Origin: CAYTLW01 sp964438735
GTDB lineage: Bacteria; Myxococcota_A; UBA9042
Length of the DNA stretch: 64,000 bases
Assembly (NCBI GenBank): GCA_964438735.1
Contig: CAYTLW010000027.1
Coordinates: forward strand, 9,656-73,655
Reading direction: 5' to 3'
Shown: positions 60,503 to 64,000 of the stretch, piece after piece
Layout: every line of letters starts with the position of its first letter
Position numbering within the stretch: position 1 is the first letter of the stretch
Translations under genes and position numbers: made by a program
Notes under the pieces: model-generated
Seen by the model: only the letters and a program-made list of their open reading frames with translations
What the model was told of the DNA's origin: nothing
Databases searched by the model: none

Positions 60503-61870
60503 GTGCCGCGAGCCGCCCCATTCCTGCCCCTGGACGCGTCGGTTGGCGCCCCCGTCGCCATGCTGGGCGGCGTGCAGCACGTACTGGCCATGTTTGCCGG
60601 CATCGTCACGCCGCCGCTCATCGTCGCCGGCGCGCTCGGTCTCGACGCCGCCACGGCGGCCATCCTGGTCAGCGCCGCCCTGTTCACCTCGGGCGTCACC
60701 ACCCTGATCCAGGTGCGCCGCATCGGCCCGGTGGGTTCAGGTCTGCTCAGCGTGCAGGGAACCAGCTTCACCTTCGTGCCCCTGGCCATCCTGGCCGGTC
60801 AGGACGGCGGCCTGCCGCTGGTATTTGGCATGACCTTGTTGGCCTCGCCCACGGAGATGATCTTCAGCCGGTTCATCCCGCTCGCGAGGCGCCTCTTCCC
60901 GCCCGTGGTCACCGGCGCCGTGGTGATGCTCATCGGCATCAACCTCATCGCCGTCGGCATGACCGACCTGGCCGGCGGCCACGGCGCGGCGGATTTCGGC
61001 AGCCTGTCCAATGTCGGCCTGGGCGCCTTCGTGTTGGCCGTCATCGTCCTGCTGCATCGCTTCGGCGGCGGCTGGCTGCGCACCGTCTCCATCGCCGGCG
61101 GCCTGGTGGCCGGCTACCTGCTCGCCGCCGCCCTCGGCCGCGTCGATCCCGGCCCCATGCAACAAGCGGCCTGGCTGTCCCTGCCCACGCCCCTGCACCA
61201 CGGGCTGGCCTTCGATCCGGTGCACGTGCTGCCCTGGCTGATCGCCTACGGGGTCACAACCATCGAGTCCATCGGCGACCTGACGGCCTCCTCGGAGGTC
61301 TCCGACCAGCCGGTGCAGGGCCCCATCTTCTTGCGACGGCTGCAGGGCGGCGTGCTGGCCGACGGCCTCGGCAGCGCCTTCGCCGGCATCTTCGGCGCCA
61401 TGCCCAACACCACGTTTTCGCAGAATAACGGCATCATCGCTCTGACCGGTGTGGCGGCCCGTCGCGTCGGCCTCGCGGTCGGTATCCTGCTCATCGCCAT
61501 GGGGCTGCTGCCCAAGCTGGCGGCCGTGGTCAGTGTCATGCCGAAGCCCGTGCTCGGCGGCGCCACGCTGGTGATGTTCGGCATGGTCGCGGTGGCCGGC
61601 ATTCGCATCGCCAGCAGCGGTGGCCTCCCCCCGCGCGATCAGTTCATCCTGGCGGTCAGCCTGGCCATCGGCGTGGGCCTGAGCACCGTGCCCGGCGCCC
61701 TGTCGGGACTGGATGCGGCCGCCAAGGGCGCCTCTGGGAGCCTGGCGGTGGCCCTGCAGTCCATGGCCGTGGTGGCCAAGTCCGGCCTCGCCGTGGGCGC
61801 GCTGGTCGCGGTGGGGTTGAACCTCCTGTTGCCCGACGAAGCCGAGCGTTCCGGAGCCGCAGACCCATAG
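60503..61870 (+). CDS. Nucleobase:cation symporter-2 (uracil/xanthine/urate permease)
   Basis: GTG 60503 is chosen because GGAG lies 5 bp upstream; another in-frame GTG occurs at 60476. The 455-residue membrane protein shows NCS2 features: GGVQHVLAMFAGIVTPPLIV at the start, QGTSFTFVPLAILA, TTIESIGDLTASSEVS (the motif with the conserved Glu) and GAMPNTTFSQNNGIIALTGVAARRVG (QNxG family motif). It should import a purine or pyrimidine base with protons or sodium. The exact base is not predictable. It is divergent from the PI-PLC gene. Confidence 0.92.
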   Translation: MPRAAPFLPLDASVGAPVAMLGGVQHVLAMFAGIVTPPLIVAGALGLDAATAAILVSAALFTSGVTTLIQVRRIGPVGSGLLSVQGTSFTFVPLAILAGQDGGLPLVFGMTLLASPTEMIFSRFIPLARRLFPPVVTGAVVMLIGINLIAVGMTDLAGGHGAADFGSLSNVGLGAFVLAVIVLLHRFGGGWLRTVSIAGGLVAGYLLAAALGRVDPGPMQQAAWLSLPTPLHHGLAFDPVHVLPWLIAYGVTTIESIGDLTASSEVSDQPVQGPIFLRRLQGGVLADGLGSAFAGIFGAMPNTTFSQNNGIIALTGVAARRVGLAVGILLIAMGLLPKLAAVVSVMPKPVLGGATLVMFGMVAVAGIRIASSGGLPPRDQFILAVSLAIGVGLSTVPGALSGLDAAAKGASGSLAVALQSMAVVAKSGLAVGALVAVGLNLLLPDEAERSGAADP

Positions 61871-61930
61871 CGACGTGAACCCTGGCGCGGCTATCATGGT
61901 CCACAGACAAGTCACACCCAACGGAGCGCC

Positions 61931-62656
<726 letters not shown>

Positions 62657-62698
62657 CACCTTTTGCCGCCCGCGGCGGCAATCGCACGAGGTTCGACG

Positions 62699-63328
<630 letters not shown>

Positions 63329-63342
63329 CACGGAGGCCCGCC

Positions 63343-63951
63343 ATGCGCCCCATCTTCGCTCTGCTCGCCGCCACGGCCATTGTCGGCTGCGCCAGTTCTG
63401 CCGGCTACTCCTCGGGCACCAAGCTGCCCGATGGCGAAACGGGCACCATCAACGACGCGGGTTCGACCGACGCCACCGTCCCCGTCGACACCACCCCGCA
63501 GCCTGGCGACAGCGGCTCCCTTGACGCGGGCACGAGCGATACCGGTCCCGTCGACAGCGGACTGGTCGACACCAGCCCGGTCGACACAGGCCCGGTCGAC
63601 ATCTCCGTGCCCGACGCCGTGGTCGGCCCGTCGCCCACCGTGCGCATCAGCACCAGCAAGGGCGACATGGTGGTCGAACTCAACCCGGCCAAGGCGCCCA
63701 ACACGGTGGCCAACTTCCTGGTCTACGTGAAGGAGGGCTTCTTCGACGGCAGCGACGACAAGGGCGCGACCATCTTCCATCGCGTCATCAAGGGCTTCAT
63801 GATCCAGGGCGGCGGCTTCACGGCCAACATGCAGAAGAAGGCCACCCACCCGCCCATCGCCATCGAGTCCAACAACGGCCTGTCCAACCTGCGCGGCACC
63901 ATCGCCATGGCCCGCACCAACAACCCCAACAGCGCCACGTCGCAGTTCTAA
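63343..63951 (+). CDS. Cyclophilin-type peptidyl-prolyl isomerase lipoprotein, C-terminally truncated
   Basis: CGGAGG precedes the ATG. The 202-residue frame has a lipobox (IVGC, Cys16), an Asp/Thr/Pro-rich linker with TGPVDSGLVDTSPVDTGPVD-like repeats, and a cyclophilin domain from ~100: VRISTSKGDMVVELNPAKAPNTV, FHRVIKGFMIQGGGF (catalytic Arg, Phe and Gln) and GTIAMARTNNPNSATSQF. A TAA then follows where the family continues FFIN and adds ~50 residues with the Trp/His part of the active site. The gene appears cut at a highly conserved point, by insertion or by an assembly switch. Confidence 0.85.
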   Translation: MRPIFALLAATAIVGCASSAGYSSGTKLPDGETGTINDAGSTDATVPVDTTPQPGDSGSLDAGTSDTGPVDSGLVDTSPVDTGPVDISVPDAVVGPSPTVRISTSKGDMVVELNPAKAPNTVANFLVYVKEGFFDGSDDKGATIFHRVIKGFMIQGGGFTANMQKKATHPPIAIESNNGLSNLRGTIAMARTNNPNSATSQF

Positions 63952-64000
63952 ACAGGTTCACGTTGGTTGTGGATCATTTTGCCCACCTGGCGACATGAGC
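63952..64000. other. Window end after the truncated cyclophilin; no gene seen
   Basis: The 49 bases after the TAA carry a stretch loosely similar to the dispersed repeat (AGGTTCACGTTGGTTG...CATTTTGCCCACC), which could be the inserted element that truncated the gene. Too little sequence remains to decide. Confidence 0.35.

Overview
High-GC bacterial DNA (roughly two thirds G+C by eye) with scaffold gaps at 2422-2521 and 45563-45572, so this is draft and probably metagenome-derived sequence. Many lipoproteins, Cys-rich tandem modules (CDDGNxCT / CGNxxCExGE types), P-domain and FG-GAP surface proteins, FGE-sulfatase/C-type-lectin modules, a sigma-54 two-component system and an MMPL/MlaC lipid-export cassette together suggest a Myxococcota-type (former Deltaproteobacteria) organism. 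That placement is inference. No rRNA, tRNA or CRISPR array was recognised.

Layout. 1-4205: the 3'-truncated gene of a DUF4157 (eCIS-core) protein whose C-terminal part looks like Streptomyces-type microbial transglutaminase, then a Cys-rich lipoprotein ending in a somatomedin-B-like domain, and a HAD hydrolase. 4212-14285 (minus strand): purU, a lipoprotein/MMPL/MlaC cassette, a thioredoxin lipoprotein, a second lipoprotein, a VKOR-DsbA-FGE-thioredoxin four-domain fusion and a PrmA-like methyltransferase, several joined by stop/start overlaps. 14469-21062: a TetR-controlled tripartite RND efflux operon with 4-bp gene overlaps and a palindromic operator. 21205-29636: SRPBCC and metallophosphoesterase pair, KamA-family radical SAM enzyme, secreted proteins, a CoA-transferase/DHFR-like pair.

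The most exciting region is 29916-33836, a diversity-generating retroelement (DGR). A thioredoxin/PEGA/C-type-lectin (FGE-sulfatase) target gene ends in a variable repeat (VR, 32127-32251). An HRDC accessory gene and a reverse transcriptase remnant with an intact YMDD box follow, and an AAC-rich template repeat (TR, 33712-33836) lies on the opposite strand. VR and TR align over 125 nt without gaps. By my count 20 of 25 mismatches fall on TR adenines (20 of 29 adenines changed, against 5 of 96 other bases). The RT lacks its N-terminal half and the HRDC frame runs into it out of frame, so this copy looks damaged or misassembled.

33965-49527: a broken secreted-protein gene with 27-bp tandem repeats, a P-domain/fibrinogen-like surface protein, a sigma-54 two-component pair divergent from a perfect -24/-12 promoter and palindromic activator sites in front of a small membrane protein, a nucleotidyltransferase whose promoter lies inside an inverted repeat, an aminotransferase/P5C-dehydrogenase operon, two secreted proteins, a frameshifted arrestin-like membrane protein, and a CydAB-type quinol oxidase. 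49710-64000: a metallophosphoesterase lipoprotein, a FadN/FadA-like beta-oxidation pair, a secreted protein with a possible kinase-like fold, a giant Cys-rich/FG-GAP lipoprotein, a PI-PLC-like lipoprotein, a nucleobase permease, a two-subunit 3-oxoacid CoA-transferase whose first subunit ends inside a dispersed 37-nt repeat, and a cyclophilin lipoprotein cut off at its NSATSQF motif.
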